A stretch of DNA of 52,236 bases from Pirellulales bacterium (GTDB lineage Bacteria; Planctomycetota; Planctomycetia; Pirellulales; DATAWG01), in the NCBI GenBank assembly GCA_036267355.1, contig DATAWG010000006.1:1-52236 (forward strand). The letters are read 5' to 3'. Position numbers and translations under genes: made by a program. Shown one piece after another: positions 30,851 through 40,169 of this stretch. How positions within the stretch are numbered: the first letter of the stretch is position 1; the number at the start of each line of letters is the position of its first letter. Below the pieces are notes generated by a model. It was given only the letters and a program-made list of their open reading frames with translations. It made no database searches and was not told the DNA's origin.

Positions 30851-32389
30851 TCAGTCTGCCGCCTTCTCCTCCCCCGGCTTCACCGCTGCGCTCATGCCTT
30901 GGGCCATCGTGATGCTGCGGTCGTAATTCACCGTGAACGCTGTTTTGTGTGTCACTGCATCCACCAACGCGGCTGCCGACGGCCGGCCGTTGCCGCTGCG
31001 TTTCACGCCGCCGAATGGCAAATGCACCTCGGCGCCGATGCATGGCAGATTGACATAGCCCATGCCGTAGTCGCATTCGTCGCGGTAGTAGCGCCAGCGG
31101 CGATAATCGTCGGTAATCACGGCCATCGACAGCCCATAAGGCGTGTCGTTGTAAATTCGGATCGCATCGTCATCGTCTTCGAATGGAATCAGGGCCACGT
31201 GCGGGCCGAACACTTCTTCGCGGATCGTGCGCAGCTCGGCACCGTGCCGCTGGCGGTAGACGAATGGCGACATGAAATGGCCGCCTGCATGCTCGGGGTC
31301 GGTCATTCGGCCGCCGTCCAACAGCACCTCCGCCCCTTCCTTCACGGCCAGATCGTTGTAATAGCTCACCTTTTCCACCGCCGCTTCGTTGATCAGTGGA
31401 CCGGCAAAGTTCTTTCGATCGAGCGGATCACCGAAGCGGAGCAGTTTTGCCTGCCGCACGAACCGCGCGGCAAATACGTCGAACAGCCGCGAGTGGATCA
31501 GGATGCGCCCCGCCGAAACGCATCGCTGCCCGGTCGTTTTGAACGCGCTCAGGATTGCCGCGTCGCAAGCCAAGTCGAGCGGGGCGTCTTCGCAAACGAT
31601 CACCGCGCTTTTCGAACCGGCTTCGATCGCGCATGTCTTATGATCGCTCTTGGCCGCGAGCTGGCGAATTCGCGATCCGACGGCAAAGCTGCCGGTGAAG
31701 CAGACGACATCGACATCCGCATGCCCGGCCAGCGCCTCGCCCACCTCTTCGCCGAGGCCATGGACGAGATTGATCGTGCCCGGCGGAAAACCGGCTTCGT
31801 CGAACAGGCGCACAAGATGTTCGCCGATGGCCGGCGTTTCTTCCGACGGCTTGAACACGACCGTGTTTCCTTCGAGCAAACTGGGCGCGAGCATCCAGAA
31901 CGGAACGGCAAATGGAAAATTCCAGGGCGTGATCACTCCCACCACGCCCCGCGGCTTGCGGCGCACGAACAAGTCTTTTCCCACGATTTCCGAAGCCGCG
32001 ATCGACCCGACCGGTTGCCGCGCGGTGCCGAACACATATTGCACCATGTGCAGCCCCTCGATCACCTCGGCCCGCGCTTCATCGAGCACCTTGCCGCATT
32101 CCATCGCCAGCAGCGTCGCCAACTGCTCGACATCGCTTTGAATCAGCGCGGCGAGCTTCCCGAAAAGTTCGCCGCGCTGGATGCGGCTCGTGCGCCGCCA
32201 GGGCACGAATGCCCGCCGCGCCGCCGCGACGGCCAGATCGACGTCGGCTTTGGTGCCGCGCGGACAGAGGCCGATGATCTCATCGGCCCGCGCCGGATTC
32301 CGATCTTCGAGGGTCTCGCCGGCCGCTGTTTGCCAACGGCCATCGATAAACTGCCGGCCCGACCATGTGGTAGCGGAGATAGTTGTCAT
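30851..32389 (-). CDS. NAD(P)-dependent aldehyde dehydrogenase
   Basis: 512 aa, normal ALDH length. Rossmann and active-site landmarks: VVGVITPWNFPFAVPFW, VVFKPSEETPAIGEHLV, CFTGSFAVGSRIRQLAA, and GQRCVSAGRILI with the catalytic Cys. The Glu loop reads CAIEAGSKSAVIV where most members have ELGGK-N; the Glu is kept. EEVFGPHVALIPF and the C-terminal GGVKRSGNGR are normal. It oxidises an aldehyde, perhaps the semialdehyde made by the aminotransferase nearby. Substrate class (succinic, aminoadipic or ketoglutaric semialdehyde) cannot be fixed by eye. Confidence 0.92.
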   Translation of the reverse strand: MTTISATTWSGRQFIDGRWQTAAGETLEDRNPARADEIIGLCPRGTKADVDLAVAAARRAFVPWRRTSRIQRGELFGKLAALIQSDVEQLATLLAMECGKVLDEARAEVIEGLHMVQYVFGTARQPVGSIAASEIVGKDLFVRRKPRGVVGVITPWNFPFAVPFWMLAPSLLEGNTVVFKPSEETPAIGEHLVRLFDEAGFPPGTINLVHGLGEEVGEALAGHADVDVVCFTGSFAVGSRIRQLAAKSDHKTCAIEAGSKSAVIVCEDAPLDLACDAAILSAFKTTGQRCVSAGRILIHSRLFDVFAARFVRQAKLLRFGDPLDRKNFAGPLINEAAVEKVSYYNDLAVKEGAEVLLDGGRMTDPEHAGGHFMSPFVYRQRHGAELRTIREEVFGPHVALIPFEDDDDAIRIYNDTPYGLSMAVITDDYRRWRYYRDECDYGMGYVNLPCIGAEVHLPFGGVKRSGNGRPSAAALVDAVTHKTAFTVNYDRSITMAQGMSAAVKPGEEKAAD

Positions 32390-32467
32390 AAAGAGGGGCG
32401 AGGGGCTTGGGGCGAGGGACGAGAGACGACGGCCACGGGACGGATGGGTGCATTTATCGGCGGCTTG

Positions 32468-32599
32468 CCCGGATTATTCATCGCGCCACACTCGCCCGAA
32501 GCGTAAGCGAGCGAGCCGCCACGCGCTTACCCTCGCTAACGCTTCGGGCTACCATTTCGCAACGTATCGCGAATTCCTGGCACTATTGAATAATTCGGG
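32468..32599. mobile_element. MITE-like element, family A, full copy 1 (132 bp)
   Basis: The ends CCCGGATTATTCA (32468-32480) and TGAATAATTCGGG (32587-32599) are near-perfect 13-bp terminal inverted repeats. Inside, GCCCGAAGCGTAAGCGAG (32494-32511) and CTTACCCTCGCTAACGCTTCGGGC (32526-32549) form a second, nested palindrome. There is no coding capacity. It matches the copy at 50772-50901 end to end in reverse orientation. The rest of the 32390-32865 gap shows nothing supportable. Confidence 0.8.
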
Positions 32600-32865
32600 C
32601 TGGCGCCTTGCCACTCGCGACCGGCCAGGGCGAGCCGCCGGTTCCGCAGCGAAATCGCTCCAGGACTCCCAACCGCTGTTGCCAAGGAGGGCAAAGACGC
32701 ACACCACCACAACCAACCATATGGCGGCACCGGCAGCGATGGCAAGAGAAGAATCGCCGCGACCTAATTCGTTGCACGCTCACCAGTTCGACCGGCAAAA
32801 AGTGCCGCATCTGCGGGCCCTGAGCAGGACATGCAACTTCCGGCCCGGGCGTTTGCCGCCGGCCC

Positions 32866-35800
32866 CTAGCGCGCGGCATCGCCGCTAACAAGTTTTTCAA
32901 CCTCGGCCACGATCTTTTGGGCCAACTCATCCGGCTGTTTGGATTCGCCCGTAATGCTGAACTCGATCGGTTTCTGCTGATCGCAAAACAGTTTTGCGGT
33001 GACGGTGGTCTTGCCGTCGCTTGTTTTGTATCTCCCGATCAGCCGATAGCCATCCGGGATTTCGCGGGCATCCACGAACACGACGCCGCGCTTCGAGCCG
33101 CGGATCGAACTGCTGCGGAGCATTTCGTCCACGCGCTTCGATAGCCTCAAAACATCGTCGAACGCATCCTCGTCGCCAAACGTGCTGCGGAGCACCAACG
33201 GACGGGCGGGCTGCAGCGGAATCTGTTCCCTGTCCGACAAAAGCAACTGGCCGATATCGAAACTCGCGCTCCCCTTGGGCACCGCGATCACCGGCCGCTG
33301 GATGCCGCCGAGATCGTGGGCCAACTGCGGCACTTCGTCGGCTGCGAAGCCGAACAATTTGTCGACATCGACAAATTGATCTTCCCGCAAAGCGCTGCCG
33401 CGCAGGCCGAGCAGCAAACTATAGGTCAGCACGCCCTGGCCATACCGCGACGCCTCGTAGCTGACCGAATCAGCCGCGCATCCCGCCAGCACGAACATCC
33501 CCGTACGGTCTTTCAACCGATCCAAGGCACGTACTTGGCTGGTCGGCACGTCGCGCTTCTCGGTCAACTTTTCGATCAGGCGGCCGGAGGCGCAGGTGTC
33601 GAGCAACAACACCTGCTTCAACGCCGGCACGCTGTTAATCTGTTCGGCAATTTCCTTACCCGACAACGCGACGCTCTGCCGCACGGCCGGATCGCTGAGG
33701 TCGGCGCTTTGTGCATCGCACGTTAGAAAATAAAAATCGCCATCTTGCCCGCCATAGTTCACGCCATGGCCCGCCAGATAGACGACCAAAACATCGCTCG
33801 ACTTGGCGTTGCCGTCGCGGATTGCCTGGAAGGCGGCCAGCAGGTTGGCCCGCGTCGGGCGATGCCGCGGATCGGCCGGCGAACCACTTAGCAACGCGAG
33901 GTGAACACGATCGGGTCCGAACAGCCGCTTGGCGCCGATTTCGACCGCCTTGGCAAAGTCGCTTGCATCCTTGGCCGCATAGTGGAGTCGCAGCGATTCG
34001 CCACGGTAGTTCGATACGCCCGCGACAAGAATCCAAATCCGCGGCGGCTCGGTCGATGCCGGGCTCGGCGGCTCGTAGTCGAATTCCAAGCCACGACTGC
34101 GAAGATAGCCTTCGGCGTTGTACGCTTCGACCTCGATCTTATTGGGTCGCCCGGCAATCAATAGCGGCTGGTTGGGCGGCAGAGGGATCTTGAGTGCCAG
34201 CGACGGCGCGTTGGGATCGTGCGCGGTTCCCCGGGCATCGGCCAGCAACTCCTTGCCATTGATCCGAACCACCACTCGGCCGATGCCGCCTCCACGATTG
34301 GTCAACGCGATTTCCAACGCCGGATCGTTCGCCTTTGGCGGGGAAAGCACGATGGCCGGAAAGAGCTTCGGATTCGTAAGACCTTCGACATTGCGCAGCG
34401 GTTCGGGATTGAAACCCATTTTCTTGGCTAACAGCCCCGGCTCGTAATAGCGCTCTTTGAGCTGCGCCAATTCGATCGGTTCGTTGCCGACGACCCAGTG
34501 AAGTCCTGCGACGCTCCCGCCGTTGGAGGCGTCGAATCGCCCGGTCGAGTCGACGATCGCCCAATCGCCGTCGGCAAAACTCACCAAGACGCACAGCTCT
34601 TTGCCCGTCGCGGCGTCCCAAAGCCGACTGGTGCAGTCCAAACTTCCGGTCAACACCTTTCTGCCATCGGGAGAAAAGGCGACCGACGTGACTTCGGCCG
34701 AATGGCCTTCGAACGAGCGGATTTCCATCCCGGTGGCGGTATCCCAGAGCCGGGCAGTGCCATCCAAACTTCCGGTCAAGGCCTGCTTGCCGTCTGGTGA
34801 AAAGGCGACCGAGCGGACGCTATTCACATGCCGGTGGTCGAAGCGGCGGATTTCCTTGCCGCTAGCCACGTTCCAAAGCCGCGCCATGTTGTAGGCGCTT
34901 CCGGTCAGAATCTGTTTGCCATCGGGAGAAAAGGCGACCGACGTGATATGATCCGCGCCTTGATGAAAGCGGCGGATTTCCTTGCCGCCGGCGGCGTCCC
35001 AGATCCGCGCGCTGCCATCCCAGCTTCCGGTCAAGAGTTGCTTGCCATCGGGAGAAACAGCGACGGAAAAGACGGCCTGCGTGTGCCCGACGAGACGATG
35101 GATTTCCTTGCCGCTTGCCGCTTCCCAGAGCCGTGCGGTGTTATCGGCGCTGCCGGTCAAAATCTGTTTGCCGTCGGGAGAGAACGCGACGGAATTGACG
35201 CGATCCGAATGACCCGCGAAGCGGCGCACTTCCTTGCCGGTCGCCGCGTCCCAGAGGCTTGCGATGTGATCGAAACTTCCGCTCAAGACCTGCTTGCCGC
35301 TCGGAGATAGTGCGGCTGAAGTCACCCGATTCGAACGCTGACCGAAGCGGTACATTTCCTTTCCGGCGACGAAGTCCCATAATCGCGCCGCCGATTTGTT
35401 GTCCGCGAGGGCGTCGTTGCCGGCGGTCAGAATTTGCTTTCCATCCGGAGCAAAGGCGACAGACCAGACCGGCTCCGCCTGGCCCGCGAGGCGAAAGATT
35501 GGCCGGCCGCTCGACGTGTTCCAGAGCCGTGCCGTCTTGTCGAAGCTGCCGGTGACGATCTTCGAGCCATCCGGCGAGAAGGCCACGGATGCGACCGCAT
35601 CCGCATGCCCTTCGAAATGGCGAATTTCCTTGCCCGCGGCGACTTCCCACAACCGAGCTGTCTTGTCGAATCCGCCGCTCAGAATCTGCTGGCCGTCGGG
35701 CGAGAAGGCGACCGAGAGAACGCCATCCTTGTGCCCTTCGAAACGGCGAATTTCCCTGCCGCTCGCGGCGTCCCATAGCCGAAGCGTGCCGTCGGCGGCG

Positions 35801-36507
35801 CCGGCCAACAACCATTTTTGCCGTGGAGCAAAGGCCACCGCATTGATCGCGCCGGAATTTCCAGTGAAACCACGAATTATCTTGCCGGTTGCCGCGTCCC
35901 ACAGCCGCGCCGTTTGATCGTCGCTGCCGGTCAAGACCTGACGACCATCTGCTGAAAATGCGACCGATTTGATGGCCCCGGCATGTCCGACAAAACGCAA
36001 GACTTCCTGCCCGCTCTCGATCTCCCAGAGATAAGCCAATCCGTCTGAACTACCCGTCAACACCCGCTTGCCGTCCGGAGAGAAAGCGACCGCATTGACT
36101 TCGCGGGACGGTCCTTCGAAGCGACGAAGCTCCTTGCCGCTGGCGGTGTCCCAGAGTCTGGCAGTGCAGTCCCAACTGCCGGTCAAAACACGCGTCCCAT
36201 CCGGCGAGAAGGCGACCGAGGAAATTTTGGTCGAGTGCCCCACCAAGCGGCGGAGCTCCTCACCACTCGCCACATCCCAGAGCGCGGCCGTGGCGTCCCA
36301 ACTTCCCGTCAATATCAGCTTTCCGTCCGCTGAATAGGCCACCGCCGTGACTGAATCCGCGTGCCCCAATTGGACCATCAATCGCGGCGCTCCGACCGCG
36401 GGCGCGGCTTGCGGCGGATGCCCATCGGCGAGGGCGGGCGGGCAAGCCGGCCAGCCACGGCCTAGCGCGCTCGCCGTCAGGATTGTTGCCACGACAAGCC
36501 GGCGCAT
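32866..36507 (-). CDS. Exported WD40 (14-repeat) - caspase-like protease
   Basis: 1213 aa from the ATG at 36507, preceded by GGGAG; an in-frame ATG at 36756 would add 83 unlikely residues. A signal-like N-terminus (VVATILTASALG) is followed by 14 WD40 repeats (about 45-640), seen as recurring VAFSPDG.xVLTGS.D.TARLWD blocks, enough for two seven-bladed propellers. A middle region (about 640-850) has a beta-rich segment. The caspase (C14/p20) domain (about 855-1080) has the catalytic dyad His914 in YLAGHGVNY and Cys972 in LLLDTCASGRL. A C-terminal domain (about 1090-1213) is unrecognised. WD40-caspase proteins are typical of planctomycetes and cyanobacteria and may act in stress or death-like responses; the signal peptide would place it outside the cytoplasm. 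Confidence 0.92.
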   Translation of the reverse strand: MRRLVVATILTASALGRGWPACPPALADGHPPQAAPAVGAPRLMVQLGHADSVTAVAYSADGKLILTGSWDATAALWDVASGEELRRLVGHSTKISSVAFSPDGTRVLTGSWDCTARLWDTASGKELRRFEGPSREVNAVAFSPDGKRVLTGSSDGLAYLWEIESGQEVLRFVGHAGAIKSVAFSADGRQVLTGSDDQTARLWDAATGKIIRGFTGNSGAINAVAFAPRQKWLLAGAADGTLRLWDAASGREIRRFEGHKDGVLSVAFSPDGQQILSGGFDKTARLWEVAAGKEIRHFEGHADAVASVAFSPDGSKIVTGSFDKTARLWNTSSGRPIFRLAGQAEPVWSVAFAPDGKQILTAGNDALADNKSAARLWDFVAGKEMYRFGQRSNRVTSAALSPSGKQVLSGSFDHIASLWDAATGKEVRRFAGHSDRVNSVAFSPDGKQILTGSADNTARLWEAASGKEIHRLVGHTQAVFSVAVSPDGKQLLTGSWDGSARIWDAAGGKEIRRFHQGADHITSVAFSPDGKQILTGSAYNMARLWNVASGKEIRRFDHRHVNSVRSVAFSPDGKQALTGSLDGTARLWDTATGMEIRSFEGHSAEVTSVAFSPDGRKVLTGSLDCTSRLWDAATGKELCVLVSFADGDWAIVDSTGRFDASNGGSVAGLHWVVGNEPIELAQLKERYYEPGLLAKKMGFNPEPLRNVEGLTNPKLFPAIVLSPPKANDPALEIALTNRGGGIGRVVVRINGKELLADARGTAHDPNAPSLALKIPLPPNQPLLIAGRPNKIEVEAYNAEGYLRSRGLEFDYEPPSPASTEPPRIWILVAGVSNYRGESLRLHYAAKDASDFAKAVEIGAKRLFGPDRVHLALLSGSPADPRHRPTRANLLAAFQAIRDGNAKSSDVLVVYLAGHGVNYGGQDGDFYFLTCDAQSADLSDPAVRQSVALSGKEIAEQINSVPALKQVLLLDTCASGRLIEKLTEKRDVPTSQVRALDRLKDRTGMFVLAGCAADSVSYEASRYGQGVLTYSLLLGLRGSALREDQFVDVDKLFGFAADEVPQLAHDLGGIQRPVIAVPKGSASFDIGQLLLSDREQIPLQPARPLVLRSTFGDEDAFDDVLRLSKRVDEMLRSSSIRGSKRGVVFVDAREIPDGYRLIGRYKTSDGKTTVTAKLFCDQQKPIEFSITGESKQPDELAQKIVAEVEKLVSGDAAR

Positions 36508-36786
36508 TCCAACCGCTCCCAATCGAGCCGCGAAGAACCAATAAAACGCTTGGCCGCTATCCGTCGAATCAATCTTACCTTCGGAAAGGTTGCCCACAAA
36601 CAAGCTCGCCTGGCCGGCGATTCGGCGTGTCGCTGCGCTCGACGCACGTGGCTTGTGAGATCGGCTCGCATCTATGGACAATCGATCCGGGTCGCTGCAT
36701 GATGCTGGTTGCAATGCGATGGTTGTCGTTTTGATTTGACGGTCATGATCGAGCAAAGCAAGTGGTCCCGCATTTGGACGCCCTGT

Positions 36787-37596
36787 ATGTTACGACATGC
36801 CGCAATAGCAATTCGCGACGCTCGCAACCGCTGCTCGTTCGCAATCGTGATCGCCAGCTGCGTTCTCTGCGGTGCGGCGAGCGTGGCTTCGGCGGCCGAC
36901 AAGGCCCCTTTATCGGCGGCTCGATTGAAGGTGTGGGCGAATTGGGCGATTCGCACCCGGGCGATCCAATTTGATCCCCCAAGGAATCGAGTCGCCGGTG
37001 ACACGATGGAAGTCGAAGATGTCGCCGTCTTGTCTGCAACGGAGCACGACGCCGACAATCTCTACGTTCGCGCCTTGATGGATCAGATCGAGATCGAATT
37101 GCGCCGCGAACAACTGCTTCAACGCGCCAACTCGCGTCGGATCATGGAGCCGTTCTACGCCAAGATGGAGCAGATCGTCGCCAAGAAGTTGGCCCTCGTC
37201 GAAGATGCAAAACGAAGCGCCGACGATCGAGACGCAAAAACCAACGAACTGAACGACCAACTAATGGCGGCCTATTCTGACGGTCTGACCGCGGTCGCGA
37301 AATCGATCAACCTTGCGAAATTCGAATTCGTCGCCGAAGCTCCCAGTAGGTCGGGCTACGTGACGCTCGTCGCGTCGCCCGGGACGACGATCGACATGGT
37401 TCGGCCACTCACCGCCGGACTTCTCAAGGAGGCCGGCGTGGCGGAGGCGGATTATCCTTGGTCGAGCTACAAGGCCGGAGATACGGCGTCGCTGTTGGGT
37501 GCCTACTATTGCCGAATCAGTTTGAATGGCCGGCAGGCCATCGTCTCGAAGAAAGTCGGCCAAACGATGACCACGCTCGAATTTTCGAATCCGTGA
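36787..37596 (+). CDS. Secreted hypothetical protein
   Basis: 269 aa from the ATG at 36787; ATGs at 36745 and 36709 are also in frame. The N-terminus has a signal peptide (RNRCSFAIVIASCVLCGAASVASAA). The mature protein has a charged alpha-helical middle (about 85-165, EIELRREQLLQRANSRR, AKMEQIVAKKLALVEDAKR) and a beta-rich end with GYVTLVASPGTTIDMVRPL and YYCRISLNGRQAIVSKKV. No family recognised. Divergent to the WD40-caspase gene. The 279 bases between the two starts hold no site I can support. Confidence 0.65.
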   Translation: MLRHAAIAIRDARNRCSFAIVIASCVLCGAASVASAADKAPLSAARLKVWANWAIRTRAIQFDPPRNRVAGDTMEVEDVAVLSATEHDADNLYVRALMDQIEIELRREQLLQRANSRRIMEPFYAKMEQIVAKKLALVEDAKRSADDRDAKTNELNDQLMAAYSDGLTAVAKSINLAKFEFVAEAPSRSGYVTLVASPGTTIDMVRPLTAGLLKEAGVAEADYPWSSYKAGDTASLLGAYYCRISLNGRQAIVSKKVGQTMTTLEFSNP

Positions 37597-37661
37597 ACCG
37601 GCCGCTTGGTCATCGAGCTAAAAGCCGCCCCGCTTTCCTGAGCCGGCGGTCAGCGCTCCTT

Positions 37662-39956
37662 CTATTGCCCTTCGGCAAACACCGTCGTCGTCGCTTCCGA
37701 ATCGAGCGGCTTCGTGACATTTGCGCTCGTCACTTGCGCGCGCACCACGGCTTGGCCGGCGCGGTTGGCATGCACATGGATTTCGTAGGCCACCGACTCG
37801 TGCGGCCGCAGTTGTTTGATCGGATCGAAGCGAACCGTTTGGCCATCGATCGTCGCGGCAGACGGGTTTTGGTCCAGCCGATCGGCGAATTGCATGGTTG
37901 AGGGAATCACGACCGATAGCGCCACGCGCGACTCCGGCTCGGTTCCTTCGTTGGTCACCACGACTTGATACGACGTTTCGCTGCCGGTCTTGATCGGATT
38001 GGCGCGCGAAGCGATCAGGAGCTTTAGATTTGCCGCCGTGCGGTTTGGCGATGGGATCGTCGTTTGCGGGGGCCGTGTCGCCGGCGTTGTCGGCAATTGG
38101 ATCGAGGGCGCGGGGGTGACGAGCGTGGGATTCGGCGTCGCTCCGGCCGGATTCGGGCTAAGCGGCGGAGCAGTTCCGGACGGCTTGGCCGGTTGCGGCG
38201 CGAGTTGCACGGCTTCCGATTGCACGCAGGCCTCGGCCGACACGTTCAGCCCGCCGTCGCCGGACAGTTCGACGATATTGCAAAGCCGGCCCGATTTGAC
38301 CACCTTAAACATGATCGCCATCCGCCGCAATTCGTGGGCTGGAATCGGCTCAATCGCCTTTTGCATCGGATTGGCTGCCGAGGCGTGCACCAATCCATCG
38401 TCGAATCGATCGGAGAGCTTCAACCCAGTCGCGGGAACATTGCTGCGGTTGATGAGCAAAAGATCGAACGTCACGTCGCCGCCGACAAACGTCCGCGCCG
38501 GACCGATGAACTGCATATCGACAACCGGCTTTTCGACCTGCACCGCGGGCGCAGGCAGCAGCGTCGTCGGAGGGCGCGAGAGCGCCGGCGGCGCGCCGGT
38601 CGCTGGACCGCTGGGAAATGGCCCACTCGGCACGACAATCGGCGGCGCGACGGGCGGCGGCGAAAGCGGCATTGAGGGAATTGCTGTTGGCAATGGTGGG
38701 CCCATCGAGGATTGCGACGAATCCGGCGGCGAAATCGCCGGCTCGGGAATCGCCGCCAACGGTTGCGGCGCTGGGGCGGCGGTCGGCGGAGCGGCGGAGG
38801 TCCAGGTCACTTGCGTCGAACCCGCGCCGATCTCGATTCTCTCCCCGCGCGGGCCAGCCGGCCGCGCGAGTCGGACCGTGATCGGGTTGATTCCCGCGGC
38901 GGGGGCCGGCTGCACGATGTCGGCGATCGCCTCGCCTCGCGCATCGGTCGCCACTTCGATATCCGCCATCCCACCCGGCGAAAAACCGGCTGCTGGCCCG
39001 CCCGCGATGGTGTATCGAACCAACCAACCCGCGATCGGCGTCCGATTGGTTTGCCGCATGACAAGCGTCGTCAGCCGTTGCCTTGAACCCGGCAGCGCGG
39101 CGATTGGCGGCGGCGCGACCCAGCGGACATCGACCCAATGAATGACGGCCGACGCTTGCCGCGTCGCCGGATCGGCGATTTCCGGTGACAACGCGGTGAC
39201 GACCGTGTCTCCCTCCGCGCCCGAGGTGAGGCCGATCCACGTCTGCCCGCGCAAGATCGTCAGGTCGTCGCGGGCCGTGGCGGTGCCGCGCGTGATCACT
39301 AAATTCTCGCCGAATGTTTGACCGACTGCGGAGGTTGGCGAAAGCGACGGCGGGCGTTGATTCACCAATCCGCGCAACGACGAATTCGGCGCATCGCCCA
39401 CGGTGACGATCTGTCCCACGCTCCCCGGGGCAAGCGACCAGTCAATCCGCTGAAATGGCATTAACTGCCGTTCGGGACTGTAAACCCCTGCGACTAAAAT
39501 CACATTCGCATTCAAGGGCGCGATCACCACGCCGGGGCTGAGTTGCACTACCGGCGAGGCCCGCAATTCTGGCCGGCCCACGACAAACGGTTGACGGCCG
39601 GTTTGTGGGCCGGCGAAATTGGGCGGCGGCGCTGCGATTGCCGGCGGCGCTGCGATTGCCGGCGACGCGACGGGAGTCGCAAACGCGGTCGGTGGTGCGC
39701 CAATAACCGGCGGCGATGCAAGTGGTGCGGCCGTCGGGGCCAACGCGGGTTGAGGAACGTAAAGCGGAGCAACGCCGCCGCCGGCTGCCGGGCCCACCGC
39801 CGTTGCGGCGCCAGGATACGTCGCACAGCCAATCCCACTCGCCGCCAGCCAAATCGCGGCGAACACGATCGACGGCCGGGCAATAACAGTGCACGCAGCC
39901 GCCGCGGACGGCTGTCCAGGTTGCAACGCGTCGGTGTTTAACCCAAGCCTTGCCAT
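37662..39956 (-). CDS. Proline-rich lipoprotein-like protein with two DUF11-type repeats
   Basis: 764 aa. A signal segment (IVFAAIWLAASGIGC) ends at Cys44, which could be a lipidated Cys, although the -3 position is Gly. A Pro/Ala-rich stretch follows, then a region with SPGVVIAPLNANVILVAGV and a domain with IGLTSGAEGDTVVTALSPEI. Two segments of the conserved-repeat (DUF11/CARDB-like) kind are seen: one with FIGPARTFVGGDVTFDLLLINRSNVPA and one near the C-terminus with ANPIKTGSETSYQVVVTNEGTEPESRVALSVVIP. These are extracellular beta-sandwich repeats. Probably surface-exposed; no enzyme motif. An in-frame GTG at 39995 is an alternative start. Confidence 0.8.
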   Translation of the reverse strand: MARLGLNTDALQPGQPSAAAACTVIARPSIVFAAIWLAASGIGCATYPGAATAVGPAAGGGVAPLYVPQPALAPTAAPLASPPVIGAPPTAFATPVASPAIAAPPAIAAPPPNFAGPQTGRQPFVVGRPELRASPVVQLSPGVVIAPLNANVILVAGVYSPERQLMPFQRIDWSLAPGSVGQIVTVGDAPNSSLRGLVNQRPPSLSPTSAVGQTFGENLVITRGTATARDDLTILRGQTWIGLTSGAEGDTVVTALSPEIADPATRQASAVIHWVDVRWVAPPPIAALPGSRQRLTTLVMRQTNRTPIAGWLVRYTIAGGPAAGFSPGGMADIEVATDARGEAIADIVQPAPAAGINPITVRLARPAGPRGERIEIGAGSTQVTWTSAAPPTAAPAPQPLAAIPEPAISPPDSSQSSMGPPLPTAIPSMPLSPPPVAPPIVVPSGPFPSGPATGAPPALSRPPTTLLPAPAVQVEKPVVDMQFIGPARTFVGGDVTFDLLLINRSNVPATGLKLSDRFDDGLVHASAANPMQKAIEPIPAHELRRMAIMFKVVKSGRLCNIVELSGDGGLNVSAEACVQSEAVQLAPQPAKPSGTAPPLSPNPAGATPNPTLVTPAPSIQLPTTPATRPPQTTIPSPNRTAANLKLLIASRANPIKTGSETSYQVVVTNEGTEPESRVALSVVIPSTMQFADRLDQNPSAATIDGQTVRFDPIKQLRPHESVAYEIHVHANRAGQAVVRAQVTSANVTKPLDSEATTTVFAEGQ

Positions 39957-40169
39957 CTGGCGGGCTCGTGGCGAGCAGAAGAGATGTAAGTCCACTCTGC
40001 AAACTTACCACGCAAAATGGCGGCAGGTGGCCGGAAGGCAACAGGCGCGAGGCGGAATGGCAACGGCGCAGCATGCCGCGGCCCCACCCAAGAGGCGCGG
40101 ACGACAGGATCTGACGGCGGGCGCGGGATCCGCCCTCCCTCGGCTTGGAGACGCTGGCGCGAAACGCGG

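Noticed and set aside
30899-32506. 535-aa plus-strand open frame antisense to the aldehyde dehydrogenase
   Set aside because: It mirrors the ALDH gene, has His/Arg-rich composition with no domain, and the opposite frame has all ALDH motifs. It is a shadow of high-GC codon use.
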